In this document: positions 52,652-60,895 of the stretch, piece by piece
Layout: every line of letters begins with the position of its first letter
How positions within the stretch are numbered: position 1 is the first letter of the stretch
Assembly (NCBI GenBank): GCA_023435895.1
Contig: JAEZLH010000029.1
Span: forward strand, 186,001-250,000
Reading direction: 5' to 3'
Length of the DNA stretch: 64,000 nucleotides
Source: Bacillota bacterium
GTDB lineage: Bacteria; Bacillota; Clostridia; Lachnospirales; Lachnospiraceae
The notes under the pieces: generated by a model
Databases searched by the model: none
What the model was told of the DNA's origin: nothing
Seen by the model: only the letters and a program-made list of their open reading frames with translations
Translations under genes and position numbers: made by a program

Positions 52652-53863
52652 TTGAACAGAACGATACTTATTGTCGCTATCATTTCTGTATTATCTCTCA
52701 GTTTAGTAAGCGGTATCATTTTTGTAGCATTATCCAGACCTGATATACATAGTAATGCATCTACAAACAACAGCAATACTGATGACGAAGATATTACACC
52801 CACTCAATCACTCGAAGATGTTCCTTCTGTAACATTAACTCCACAGGAACAAGAAGAAGTTGACGAGGAACTTGCTGATTTTGTTCCTCCCACAACGATG
52901 GATTTAGATCCCTCAAGTATCACGGTATTCGTTAATCGAGAACATAACTTACCACAAACATATAAACCAGAAAAATTAATAAGACCGAATGTTAAATTTA
53001 CCACTACATATAACGATGAAAAAACACTTATGAGACCGGAAGCTGCAAAAGCTTTGGAGAAATTGTTTAAGGCTGCACAAAAAGCTGGATATCCTCTTAC
53101 TGGTATCTCTGCTTACCGTTCCTATTCCCGCCAATATAGTATATTTACAAACAACATTGTCACTCAGGGAAAAACACATACGCTGCAATATTCTGCTGTT
53201 CCAGGAACGAGCGAGCATCAGACCGGTTTATCCATTGATATTTCAACTGCCAGCAACAAAAATAAGTTAAATGATGATTTTGCATCCACTCCGGAAGGAA
53301 AATGGGTTGCTAAAAATGCTCATTTATTCGGTTTCATCGTACGTTACCCTGTGGACAAAGTGAGCATTACCGGCTACTCCTTTGAACCTTGGCATATTCG
53401 TTATGTTGGAAGAGGACCCGCTTATTATATGTACGAGCATAATCTAACGCTGGAAGAGTATTACCACTATACTCCTGATCCCAACTTTAACTTTGAGGAA
53501 TACTATTCCGCTATAATTAACTATGCTGCTCCTACAAGAAGGCCTCATATGAGTCCTACCCCAACCGTAATATTGGATGAGAACGGTAATGTAATCGGTG
53601 GCGAAGCAACTCCGACACCACTTACTCCATCCATTAGCCCGTCACTAGCTCCAACGGTACCTGCTAATACACCGACCTTACCACCCTCACCAACTCCTAC
53701 GAATAAACCAACCAATAAACCTACAAACAAGCCAACACCTACTCCCTCGCCAACCCCTGTTCCGACTCCAACACCGGGCGATTCAGGCAATGGTGGTACA
53801 AAGAATCCGACTATAACGAAAGCACCTGATAAAAATTCCCCAAATAATGACGAGCAGGAATAA
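52652..53863 (+). CDS. D-Ala-D-Ala carboxypeptidase (VanY type), membrane-anchored
   Basis: 403 residues from a TTG start with GGAG 8 bases upstream. A single N-terminal hydrophobic anchor (~4-28) is followed by an acidic linker, then the VanY peptidase domain (~110-260). Zinc-ligand motifs SEHQTGLSIDIS and EPWHIRYVG are both present, as is the YRSYSRQ stretch. The C-terminus is a long Pro/Thr/Ser-rich tail (TPTPSPTPVP and PTNKPTNKPTNKPT). Cleaves the terminal D-Ala of peptidoglycan precursors. Stand-alone gene, followed by plsC. Confidence 0.93.
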   Translation: MNRTILIVAIISVLSLSLVSGIIFVALSRPDIHSNASTNNSNTDDEDITPTQSLEDVPSVTLTPQEQEEVDEELADFVPPTTMDLDPSSITVFVNREHNLPQTYKPEKLIRPNVKFTTTYNDEKTLMRPEAAKALEKLFKAAQKAGYPLTGISAYRSYSRQYSIFTNNIVTQGKTHTLQYSAVPGTSEHQTGLSIDISTASNKNKLNDDFASTPEGKWVAKNAHLFGFIVRYPVDKVSITGYSFEPWHIRYVGRGPAYYMYEHNLTLEEYYHYTPDPNFNFEEYYSAIINYAAPTRRPHMSPTPTVILDENGNVIGGEATPTPLTPSISPSLAPTVPANTPTLPPSPTPTNKPTNKPTNKPTPTPSPTPVPTPTPGDSGNGGTKNPTITKAPDKNSPNNDEQE

Positions 53864-53946
53864 TATCGTCTTATCCAGGGATGCAATCGTATAACATTTA
53901 TGATGGATGAATAAAGTAATATTGAATATAAAAATCAGGAGGTATT

Positions 53947-54675
53947 ATGAGACTTATCCTTACCGTATTATTTTTATTAATATTTTTTGTTATCAGTATT
54001 CCCTTATATTTAATCTTGTGGCTAATCGGGAAGGTTAACCGTAGAACAATGGTTGCAATCTCTCAAAAAATAGTTGTGGGAGCTTTCCATGTTATCAACT
54101 TTATCTGCGGTGTGAAAAAGACCGTAATTGGTCGGGATAATGTACCAAAGGATGAGGCCGTACTTTACATTGCCAACCATAGAAGTTACTTTGATGTTCC
54201 GATTGCCTACTCCACAATACCCACTCTTACGGGCTTCATGGCTAAAAAGGAAATCGGCAAGATCCCTTTTCTTAGTTATTGGATGCGTTTTTTGCAGTGC
54301 CTCTTCCTTGACCGTGAAGATGTAAAACAGGGACTTAAAACTATATTAAAGGCCATAGAACAGGTAAAGGATGGTTACAGCGTTTTTATCTCTCCAGAAG
54401 GCACCAGAAGTCAAGGTGAAGAAATGCTACCCTTTAAAGAAGGCAGTTTTAAAATTGCTCAAAAGACCGGATGTGCTATTATCCCGGTTGCTCTCTCCAA
54501 TACAGATGAGCTCTTTGAGAAACATTCTCCATGGATACATTCCGCCCATGTTATTATTGAATATGGCAAACCGATTTATCCGAAGGATTTATCCAAAGAA
54601 GATCAGAAATTCCTTGGTTCTTATGTACAAAACATAATTCGTGAGATGTTAGTTAAAAATAATAAGATACTTTAA
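53947..54675 (+). CDS. plsC: 1-Acyl-sn-glycerol-3-phosphate acyltransferase
   Basis: 242-residue membrane-bound acyltransferase of phospholipid synthesis. N-terminal hydrophobic segment; catalytic HxxxxD as NHRSYFD; FMAKKEIGKIPF; SPEGTRS with the family EGTR motif; and a C-terminal tail. Length fits PlsC. AGGAGG precedes ATG. No partner in an obvious operon. Confidence 0.93.
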   Translation: MRLILTVLFLLIFFVISIPLYLILWLIGKVNRRTMVAISQKIVVGAFHVINFICGVKKTVIGRDNVPKDEAVLYIANHRSYFDVPIAYSTIPTLTGFMAKKEIGKIPFLSYWMRFLQCLFLDREDVKQGLKTILKAIEQVKDGYSVFISPEGTRSQGEEMLPFKEGSFKIAQKTGCAIIPVALSNTDELFEKHSPWIHSAHVIIEYGKPIYPKDLSKEDQKFLGSYVQNIIREMLVKNNKIL

Positions 54676-54872
54676 GAATTCGTTTGTTATGATTTTACCC
54701 TTGATTATAAAAATGTTTTAAATCAAAGATAAGACGAGGTATAAACTACTCAAAAAGTATCTTTACGATTTTTCACTTTGCTATTTATTTTTAAGAAGAA
54801 AGATGATACAATTAACGGTGTCTCATTTTGGGACAAGCTAATTAGTTATGTAAATAAGGAGGCACTTTTCTA
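54676..54872. other. Intergenic region
   Basis: AT-rich, no structure of note. AAGGAGG precedes the next ATG. Confidence 0.4.
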
Positions 54873-55331
54873 ATGGAACCGTGGATTATTGTTGTAATAG
54901 TAGTAGCTGTTGTAATCATTGGTGCATTAATAGGTTTATATTTTTTCGCGAACAGACTTCAGAAAAAGCAAGAGGATTCACAGGCGCAGATGCAAGCTGC
55001 AGCACAAACCGTGTCCATCCTTGTAATTGATAAAAAGAAAATGAAGATGAAAGAAGCCAATCTTCCAAAGATTGTTCTTGACCAGACACCCAGATATATG
55101 CGTGGCTCAAAGATTCCAGTAGTAAAAGCGAAAATTGGTCCTAAGGTTATGACCTTAATGTGTGATCCGAAAGTATTTGATTTAATTCCAGTTAAGAAGG
55201 AAGTGAAGGCGGTACTTAGCGGAATCTATATTATGGATGTTAAGGGATTAAGAGGTAACCTAGTACAAAAGCCCGAGAAAAAGTCTATATTCAAAAGAGT
55301 TAGCGGTGCTTTCAAAAAAGATAAAAAATAA
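54873..55331 (+). CDS. Conserved membrane-anchored protein, unknown function
   Basis: 152 residues. One N-terminal hydrophobic anchor (~4-27, IIVVIVVAVVIIGALIGLYFF), then a Gln-rich helix and a globular domain with KMKMKEANLPKIVLDQTPRYMRGSKIPVVKAKIGPKVMTLMCDPKVFDLIPVKKEVKAVLSGIYIMDVKG, and a Lys-rich C-terminus. I do not recognise it. It looks like the small conserved single-anchor proteins common in Lachnospiraceae. AAGGAGG before ATG. Likely cytoplasmic-facing. Confidence 0.75.
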   Translation: MEPWIIVVIVVAVVIIGALIGLYFFANRLQKKQEDSQAQMQAAAQTVSILVIDKKKMKMKEANLPKIVLDQTPRYMRGSKIPVVKAKIGPKVMTLMCDPKVFDLIPVKKEVKAVLSGIYIMDVKGLRGNLVQKPEKKSIFKRVSGAFKKDKK

Positions 55332-55367
55332 GAAACTAACTGCAGCCAATACAAGCTGCAAGTAATT

Positions 55368-55420
55368 AAAATCCTCTTACCATGATGACAGCCTGTTAAC
55401 ATCGGTCAGGGGATTTTTTA
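55368..55420 (+). terminator. Terminator after the membrane-anchored protein
   Basis: AAAATCCTC (55368-55376) with GGGGATTTT (55409-55417), one G-U, then TTA. An extra small stem TGCAGC/GCTGCA (55341-55359) precedes it. Confidence 0.8.
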
Positions 55421-55497
55421 TGTCTATCATTTATATCTTACGTCCCGATACATATTAATCGTCGATTTATGCCCTTATGGGCAGAAATGAGGTCATT

Positions 55498-56673
55498 ATG
55501 AAAACACGAAATTTAGCTATTGTTTTTATTGTTAGCATTATTACATTAATTGCAATCGCAGGGCTTTTAGTTTATGCTTTTCAACTTCAACAAGAAAGAG
55601 ATGCGAAGGATTTAGAAAAGATTAAAAACGGAACCGCAATAACACCTACTGCCCCCGCTAATCCAACTGATGTTCCGTCTAACTCTCCTTCCTTAACTCC
55701 AACGCCCAGCACTTCTCCTACACCCGCTATATCTCCTCTGGTTTTAGGCTTTGCGGGTGATGTGAATTTGAGTGAAAGCTCTGATCCGGTTAAAAAGTAC
55801 GATGCTTCTGGGAAGAATCTTTCCCAGTGCTTCTCAGACGATTTATTAGATGAGATGCGCTCCGCCGACATCATGATGTTAAACAATGAATTCGCTTACA
55901 GCACCAGGGGAACCAAAGCTTCTAATAAACAATATACTTTTCGTGCAAACCCAAAGCGGGTTGACATTCTAAAAGAAATGGGTGTTGATATTGTATCCCT
56001 TGCGAACAATCATTCCCTGGACTATGGTCCCGATGCTTTATTAGATACCTTTAGCACACTTGATGATGCAAAGATTGATTATGTGGGAGCCGGGGGTGAT
56101 ATTAACCGAGCCAAGTCTCCTATTTACAAAACGGTAGGGGGAAGAAAGATCGCTTACGTTGCCGCATCCCGCGTTGTTCCTGAGGTAGGCTGGTATGCAA
56201 CGGATAATAAGCTTGGTATGGTGGGAACCTATGACTCGGCATTGATTCTAAAGTCCATCAAGGAAGCCAAGGCTAACAGTGATTTTGTAGTAATCTTTGT
56301 TCATTGGGGTGTGGAACGCAACAATTATCCGGAAGCCTATCAACGTGATTTAGCCCACGAATATATTGATGAGGGCGCAGATATCGTAATCGGCTGCCAT
56401 CCCCATGTTATGCAGGGCTTTGAATATTATAAGGGCAAACCCATTGCTTATAGTCTCGGTAACTACTGGTTCAATTCGTCAAAGAAAGAATCCGGTATGG
56501 TTAAGCTTTACCTTGAAGCAGATGGATCAACCAGATTTCAATTGCTACCTGTTATGAATAAGAACGTAAAAACCTATCTGTTAACGGAAGAGAAGGAGAA
56601 GAAAGCTTATTATGATTATATGCGTTCTATCTCGTCAACTGTGACCATTGATGAGGATGGTTTTATTAATTAG
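55498..56673 (+). CDS. CapA-family protein (poly-gamma-glutamate synthesis type)
   Basis: 391 residues from ATG at 55498 (GAGGT upstream; the longer frame from 55477 is less likely). N-terminal membrane anchor (~5-25) and a Pro/Thr/Ser linker precede a CapA metallophosphoesterase-like domain: GFAGDVNLSES, LNNEFAYS, LANNHSLDYGPDALLDT, FVHWGVERNNYPEAYQ, IGCHPHVMQGFEYYKGKPIAYSLGNYWFN. All signature residues kept. No capBC neighbours, so it is not necessarily a PGA enzyme. Likely outside the membrane. Confidence 0.92.
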   Translation: MKTRNLAIVFIVSIITLIAIAGLLVYAFQLQQERDAKDLEKIKNGTAITPTAPANPTDVPSNSPSLTPTPSTSPTPAISPLVLGFAGDVNLSESSDPVKKYDASGKNLSQCFSDDLLDEMRSADIMMLNNEFAYSTRGTKASNKQYTFRANPKRVDILKEMGVDIVSLANNHSLDYGPDALLDTFSTLDDAKIDYVGAGGDINRAKSPIYKTVGGRKIAYVAASRVVPEVGWYATDNKLGMVGTYDSALILKSIKEAKANSDFVVIFVHWGVERNNYPEAYQRDLAHEYIDEGADIVIGCHPHVMQGFEYYKGKPIAYSLGNYWFNSSKKESGMVKLYLEADGSTRFQLLPVMNKNVKTYLLTEEKEKKAYYDYMRSISSTVTIDEDGFIN

Positions 56674-56765
56674 AGTTCATCATTGAAAAATATAAGGGGT
56701 CTGTTGATAGTTTTTTTATACTCATTTGCTGAATCTCCTTTTGTGGATGAATGATGATATACAAA

Positions 56766-56822
56766 AATCCATGAACTGCAGTCAATGCAAAGGGGTCAGT
56801 CTTTACTGCATTTCATGGATTT
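56766..56822 (+). terminator. Terminator of the capA-like gene
   Basis: AATCCATGAA pairs with TTTCATGGATT; an inner GCAGT/ACTGC lies in the loop. T-rich exit (TATTTTG). Confidence 0.75.
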
Positions 56823-56950
56823 ATTTTGATAATTAAGACTCCACTACTTCAAAACACAGACTTTGAAACTTTCTCACTTATGGACTAATGAGTAGGAAAT
56901 TTATGATATATCTCAATTTTCCAAATAGTATCGGCTATATTCCAAATGAA

Positions 56951-57006
56951 AGGGGCTTTTGTAAGTAGAAATCTTGAAAAATTTTCTACTTTTAACAAAA
57001 GCCCCT
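56951..57006 (-). terminator. Strong hairpin terminator after the A-rich repeat tract
   Basis: AGGGGCTTTTGT (about 56951-56962) with ACAAAAGCCCCT, plus an inner AGTAGAAA/TTTCTACT stem. It ends minus-strand transcripts of the DUF1934 gene past the tandem repeat tract. Confidence 0.75.
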
Positions 57007-57012
57007 GCTTTG

Positions 57013-57155
57013 TTTTATGCTTTATTTTATGCTTTGTTTTATACTTTGTTTTATACTTTGTTTTATACTTTGTTTTATGCTTTATTTTATACTTGGTTTT
57101 ATACTTGATTTTATACTTGGTTTTATAATTTATTTTATGTTTTGTTTATGTTTTG
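57013..57155. repeat. 12-bp tandem repeats (~11-12 units)
   Basis: Unit TTTTATACTTTG and close variants in head-to-tail order: ten 12-bp units from 57013 to 57132, then two shorter units. Minus-strand reading is AAAACAAAGTAT. It sits between the DUF1934 stop and its terminator, so it is a 3' untranslated tract of that gene. Likely slippage-derived. Confidence 0.85.
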
Positions 57156-57181
57156 TTTTATGCTGCTATATTGCTTTGTTG

Positions 57182-57634
57182 TTATATTGCTTGATTCTGA
57201 GTATTCTCAGCGTTCTCATCCTCTGCCTTTACGATGATATGAAGCATATTCTCCGATACAGGCAATCCGCTTTCGAACAAACTATACTCTAATTTAACCT
57301 CAATTATGTCATCGCTTTCCGATATATCAATTGTCTTTGTCTTAATATCAAGCGCAAGCACGCCATAAGTCGTATGATAATCCATCTGTGTAACCTGATT
57401 GAGTTCAAAATACATTCTGGTATTATAATCATCCTTTTTGGTATATGTCACTTCAGAAGCAGATACCTTTATAGTATTCCCGATTTTTTTGCCCAGTTCC
57501 TCTCTCACTTCTTCATATTGTATAAAATGTTTGCCATTGGCAAAATGGTAGCTTCCCGGTGCCTCTATGGTTACGCTGTTCTCCTCTAACTCCCGCTGTT
57601 CTCCTGTAATTGTTATCCGTACATTTTTTGTCAT
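57182..57634 (-). CDS. DUF1934 family protein
   Basis: 150-residue protein of the DUF1934 (YwiB-like) family, a beta-barrel-like fold. Features: NVRITITGEQRE, SYHFANGKHFIQYEE, NTIKVSASEVTYTKK, TYGVLALDIKTKTIDISE and a C-terminal VKLEYSLFESGLPVSENMLHIIVK. ATG at 57634 follows GGAG; the longer frame to 57661 is not supported. The function in this family is unknown. Divergent from SpoIIR with 430 bases between the starts. A tandem-repeat tract follows its stop. Confidence 0.85.
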   Translation of the reverse strand: MTKNVRITITGEQRELEENSVTIEAPGSYHFANGKHFIQYEEVREELGKKIGNTIKVSASEVTYTKKDDYNTRMYFELNQVTQMDYHTTYGVLALDIKTKTIDISESDDIIEVKLEYSLFESGLPVSENMLHIIVKAEDENAENTQNQAI

Positions 57635-57940
57635 TTCTTTCTCCAATCTTGCCTCTATCACTCTAAATATCCACTACATTGTACTATTAACCTTTAAAAA
57701 GGACAAGCATTTCTAATGAATCAGTATTTACCCTGTTTGGTGATTGTTCTTTCGAGCATACTTCTGACTGTTGTTGCCTTAGAAACCAGCAATAAAACAC
57801 TAAGTATCTCTTATTACTTCCATAAAATAATATTAGCAAAATCCTTTCTCCAAATGTACTTTACCATGAATACTTTACCATTATGTGGTAATACTCCAAT
57901 TACCGAAACAACTTCTACAACAAGTTAAAAGGTCGAAGCA

Positions 57941-57989
57941 ATATAAACATTGACAATACAATATAATATAAACGCTGACAATACAATAT
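57941..57989. repeat. 25-bp tandem direct repeat
   Basis: ATATAAACATTGACAATACAAT-like units at 57941 and 57966, with a partial third at 57985 ending in GCATTGTCA. The arms TTGACAATA and TATTGTCAA-like form inverted matches. Located between the DUF1934 start and spoIIR. Confidence 0.7.
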
Positions 57990-58069
57990 AAGCATTGTCA
58001 TCGTGCTTCTCCAACATAAAATCTTTAGAAGATTAGATTCAGTAATTGAAGAAAGGTATGGTATAAATT

Positions 58070-58735
58070 ATGATAGCCTCCGAGTCAACACAACGGGAAA
58101 ACAAAAGCGGAATCAATAAATTCCTACTTCTGATTATTATATTATTTTGCGGCGCAACGATGATGGTCGTAAAGGAAAACTCCTTACATAACAAAGAAAT
58201 ACAGCAAGGTATTGCAAAGGAAATTATCCGCTTTCATGTTATTGCCAACAGCGATAGCGATAAAGACCAAGCTCTAAAGCTAAAGGTTAAGGATAAACTT
58301 GTAGAAAAACTGACCCCCTTGTTAATTAATGCCTCCTCCATCAAGGAAGCACGTGCCATCATAACGAAGAACGAAGACTTAATCCAAAAAACTGCAGAAG
58401 CTACCATTAAAAAATGCGGATATGATTATTCCGTTAGTGTGTCCTTAGGGAAAGCGTATTTTCCTCTTAAGCTCTATGGTAACTACTCCTTTCCACCTGG
58501 ATATTATGAAGCTTTACGTGTACAGATTGGCGAGTCAAAGGGAAAGAACTGGTGGTGTGTTATGTTCCCTCCACTTTGCTTTGTAGATGAGACCTATAGC
58601 GTGGTGGATAAAGAAACCAATCAAAAACTGGAGCACCTTTTGACCAAAGAGGAATATGACTCTTTAATTACTCAGAAAACTCCGATTAAAATCAAATTCA
58701 AATTGTGGGAAAGCTTTAAAGGGCTTTTCGATTAG
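58070..58735 (+). CDS. spoIIR: Stage II sporulation protein R (SpoIIR)
   Basis: 221-residue signalling protein that activates the SpoIIGA protease and so sigma-E across the spore septum. N-terminal anchor (~19-37), IIRFHVIANSDSDKDQALKLKVKDKLVEKL, then YPLKLYGNYSFPPGYYEALRVQIGESKGKNWWCVMFPPLCF with the conserved WWCVMFPPLCF stretch. ATG follows AAAGG. Confirms endospore formation. It precedes ispE by 65 bases. Confidence 0.95.
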   Translation: MIASESTQRENKSGINKFLLLIIILFCGATMMVVKENSLHNKEIQQGIAKEIIRFHVIANSDSDKDQALKLKVKDKLVEKLTPLLINASSIKEARAIITKNEDLIQKTAEATIKKCGYDYSVSVSLGKAYFPLKLYGNYSFPPGYYEALRVQIGESKGKNWWCVMFPPLCFVDETYSVVDKETNQKLEHLLTKEEYDSLITQKTPIKIKFKLWESFKGLFD

Positions 58736-58799
58736 GCTGATTGTAAACATACCAAATCTATGTTAAAATACCGTTAATTAAAACCAACGGAGGTTCCCC

Positions 58800-59669
58800 A
58801 TGAATTCCATCACAGTAAAGGCATATGCAAAAATCAATTTGGGTTTAGATGTTTTAAGAAAACGCCCTGACGGCTATCACGATGTATGCATGATCATGCA
58901 ATCCCTTGATCTTCATGATACAATCACCATAGAAAAGAGTGGAGATAATCAGATTAATATGACCACTAATTTGTCCTACCTTCCTAACGATAAAGGTAAT
59001 CTGGTTTATCGGGCCGCTGCCTTATTCCTTGATACTATCCAGTCACAGGACGGCTTATCTATCTATTTGGAGAAACAAATTCCGGTTGCTGCCGGACTTG
59101 CCGGAGGTAGCTCTGATGCCGCTGCTACTTTGAAAGGACTTAACGAGCTTTATCAAGCAGGTTTATCCGAAGAAGAGTTAATGAAGCTTGGTGTAAAGCT
59201 TGGAGCAGATGTACCTTATTGTATTCGGCTGGGTACCGCCCTCTCCGAGGGAATCGGTGAGGTTCTGACCCCTCTTTCTCCAATTCCCGAATGTAGCGTA
59301 TTATTAGTTAAGCCAGACATTAGTGTTTCCACCAAATATGTATATGAGAATTTACGTTTGAATGAAGGTATTCAGCACCCTGACATTGTTAGTATGACAG
59401 AGGCTCTAAAGTCTCAGGATTTAAATGCATTGACCAGAAATATGGATAACATTCTTCAAAGTGTTACCGTGAAGGAATACCCCATTATTACAGAGATCAA
59501 AAGCAAAATGAGTGAGCTAGGTGCACAGGTTTCCATGATGAGCGGAAGCGGTCCCACTGTATTTGGCATCTTCAAACACAGAGATCAAGCACAAAAGGCT
59601 TACCAATATTTTATTCGACACAGACATTATGGGAAGCAAGTGTTTTTAACAAAGCCCTATTGGCCATAA
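58800..59669 (+). CDS. ispE: 4-Diphosphocytidyl-2-C-methyl-D-erythritol kinase
   Basis: 289-residue GHMP kinase of the non-mevalonate isoprenoid pathway. AYAKINLGLDVLRKRPDGYHDV at the start, glycine-rich AAGLAGGSSDAAA, GADVPYC and MSGSGPTVFGI are hallmark motifs. Length is standard. GGAGG precedes ATG. Possibly co-transcribed with spoIIR. Confidence 0.96.
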   Translation: MNSITVKAYAKINLGLDVLRKRPDGYHDVCMIMQSLDLHDTITIEKSGDNQINMTTNLSYLPNDKGNLVYRAAALFLDTIQSQDGLSIYLEKQIPVAAGLAGGSSDAAATLKGLNELYQAGLSEEELMKLGVKLGADVPYCIRLGTALSEGIGEVLTPLSPIPECSVLLVKPDISVSTKYVYENLRLNEGIQHPDIVSMTEALKSQDLNALTRNMDNILQSVTVKEYPIITEIKSKMSELGAQVSMMSGSGPTVFGIFKHRDQAQKAYQYFIRHRHYGKQVFLTKPYWP

Positions 59670-59680
59670 TAAAATCATAA

Positions 59681-59724
59681 AAGGCAGAAACTTCAAGGTA
59701 TTAAAACCCTGAAATTTCTGCCTT
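59681..59724. terminator. Bidirectional terminator, ispE / unknown gene
   Basis: AAGGCAGAAA plus TTCAAGG with CCTGAA plus ATTTCTGCCTT (59681-59698 and 59708-59724). Convergent genes on both sides. Confidence 0.85.
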
Positions 59725-59728
59725 ATTA

Positions 59729-60316
59729 TTATTTGCTCTCCTTGCCATCTCTCCAAGCTTCCAGCTTAGTAATTGCACTATCAACCGTCTTCTTGCAGAT
59801 ATCCGGCAGATTATCTCCCCAAGCCTTTGTTGCCTCTTCAAAACCTTTCTTCACTGCGTCAATTAATTGATCCGCTTTGGAAGGATCGCCTCCTGCCAAT
59901 GCTTTCGCAAAGGAAAGAATGCGTTCCGAGGTCTGCTCCACACCCCAAAAGCCATCCTCTGCAATATCTTTTTTAGCCTGCTCACTAACTTCCGGGTCCA
60001 CCTGTAGCTTACCCTCTCGAAGCAAACCAAAAATATCTGTGGCATCATCCACTGCCTGTCCTTGTTTTTTAAGAAGTTTTTCTACTAGCTCTCTAAGGTT
60101 CTGATTTCGTCTCTCGGCTTCTGCCTTCATCCGTTCAATCGTAGCCGTGTCCTGCTTGTACACTTTTTCGGGTGCAACTTCTCCTTTTTCATAAACTGCA
60201 GCCGGTTCACTCTGGCGTTCGCCGCCCGATAAACCACTACTTTGTTCGGTGGTACGCTGACGCTTCACCGATCCGTCATAGCCCTGTGTTACACTCGTAA
60301 TTCCATTTACGCCCAT
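59729..60316 (-). CDS. Conserved hypothetical soluble protein
   Basis: 195 residues from MGVNGITSVTQ; ATG at 60316 follows AAGGAGG, and a longer frame to 60349 is not supported. The first ~65 residues are polar and disordered (GYDGSVKRQRTTEQSSG). Residues ~70-100 are a charged helix (IERMKAEAERRNQNLRELVEKLL). The rest is Asp/Lys/Ala-rich (EDGFWGVEQTSERILSFAKALAGGDPSKADQLIDAVKKGFEEATKAWG). No signal or membrane segment. I do not recognise a family with certainty; clostridia carry related hypothetical proteins. Confidence 0.75.
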   Translation of the reverse strand: MGVNGITSVTQGYDGSVKRQRTTEQSSGLSGGERQSEPAAVYEKGEVAPEKVYKQDTATIERMKAEAERRNQNLRELVEKLLKKQGQAVDDATDIFGLLREGKLQVDPEVSEQAKKDIAEDGFWGVEQTSERILSFAKALAGGDPSKADQLIDAVKKGFEEATKAWGDNLPDICKKTVDSAITKLEAWRDGKESK

Positions 60317-60600
60317 AGCCAATCCTCCTTGATGGTTGAGGGATTCCATCCCTATTAATAAATGCGACTTATATCCTATATTTCGGTTAATTTGGTAAAT
60401 TACTTAATAAGGAATGTTGATTAAGGTGTAAAAAGGTGTATTTCTACTGTAGCATTGACAATTTTGTATAAAGCAAAAGATTCATGCTTCAATAATAATG
60501 TTTAAGATATTCTAATTATCGAATAATTCGAGTTATACATATCACAAAACAGATAACTCACTACGAAAAATCGTTACGATAGATCGTTACGCTCAAACAA
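60317..60600. other. Intergenic region, mostly unassigned
   Basis: AT-rich, no gene. It contains an inverted repeat ATATCACAAAACAGAT near 60539 with its complement near 60602-60617. Confidence 0.4.
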
Positions 60601-60702
60601 ATCTGTTTTATGATATAGCACAAATTATCCGATAAAAGAACATCTAGTACATTGTCATAGGCGCATTCATTCTTTGCTTTATATAGATTGCCAATCAACT
60701 TA
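60601..60702 (-). pseudogene. Decayed coding fragment, copy 2
   Basis: Minus-strand translation gives SIKLIGNLYKAKNECAYDNVLDVL and LSDNLCYIIKQICLSVTIYRN before a stop. It matches the fragment at 8019-8118 with mostly synonymous changes, so the two came from a common coding ancestor. No start codon or ribosome-binding site is seen. Parent unknown. Confidence 0.6.
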
Positions 60703-60725
60703 ATTGAAAGACCTTTTAATCAATA

Positions 60726-60780
60726 TTAAAAATCGAAGCACCTATGTAAGTTATAAGCTCACATAGGCGCTCCGATTTTT
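60726..60780 (-). terminator. Terminator of the sipL gene
   Basis: AAAAATCG, GC and CCTATGT blocks pair with ACATAGG, GC and CGATTTTT over ~22 bp with small mismatches. It lies 116 bases past the sipL stop. Confidence 0.82.
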
Positions 60781-60895
60781 CCCCTTATATCACGATTTTT
60801 GACCGACTTACATGATTAAGGCAACATGGCTCATTTATGATCAGTTCCGTCCTCTCTGATCCATATAAAAGCAGCATCCATCTTTCATTGAATAA

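Noticed and set aside
56946..57128. 60-residue plus-strand ORF rich in Phe, Val, Leu, Tyr and Cys
   Set aside because: It is a translation of the 12-bp tandem repeats and a hairpin, with no reason to be a gene.
57013..57155. CRISPR-like array
   Set aside because: The units are 12 bp in direct head-to-tail order with no spacers and no cas genes.
57716..57928. Possible 70-residue hydrophobic ORF (plus strand)
   Set aside because: The AAGGA site lies too far from the ATG, and the C-terminal part is poorly coded. It looks like a chance frame in AT-rich DNA.
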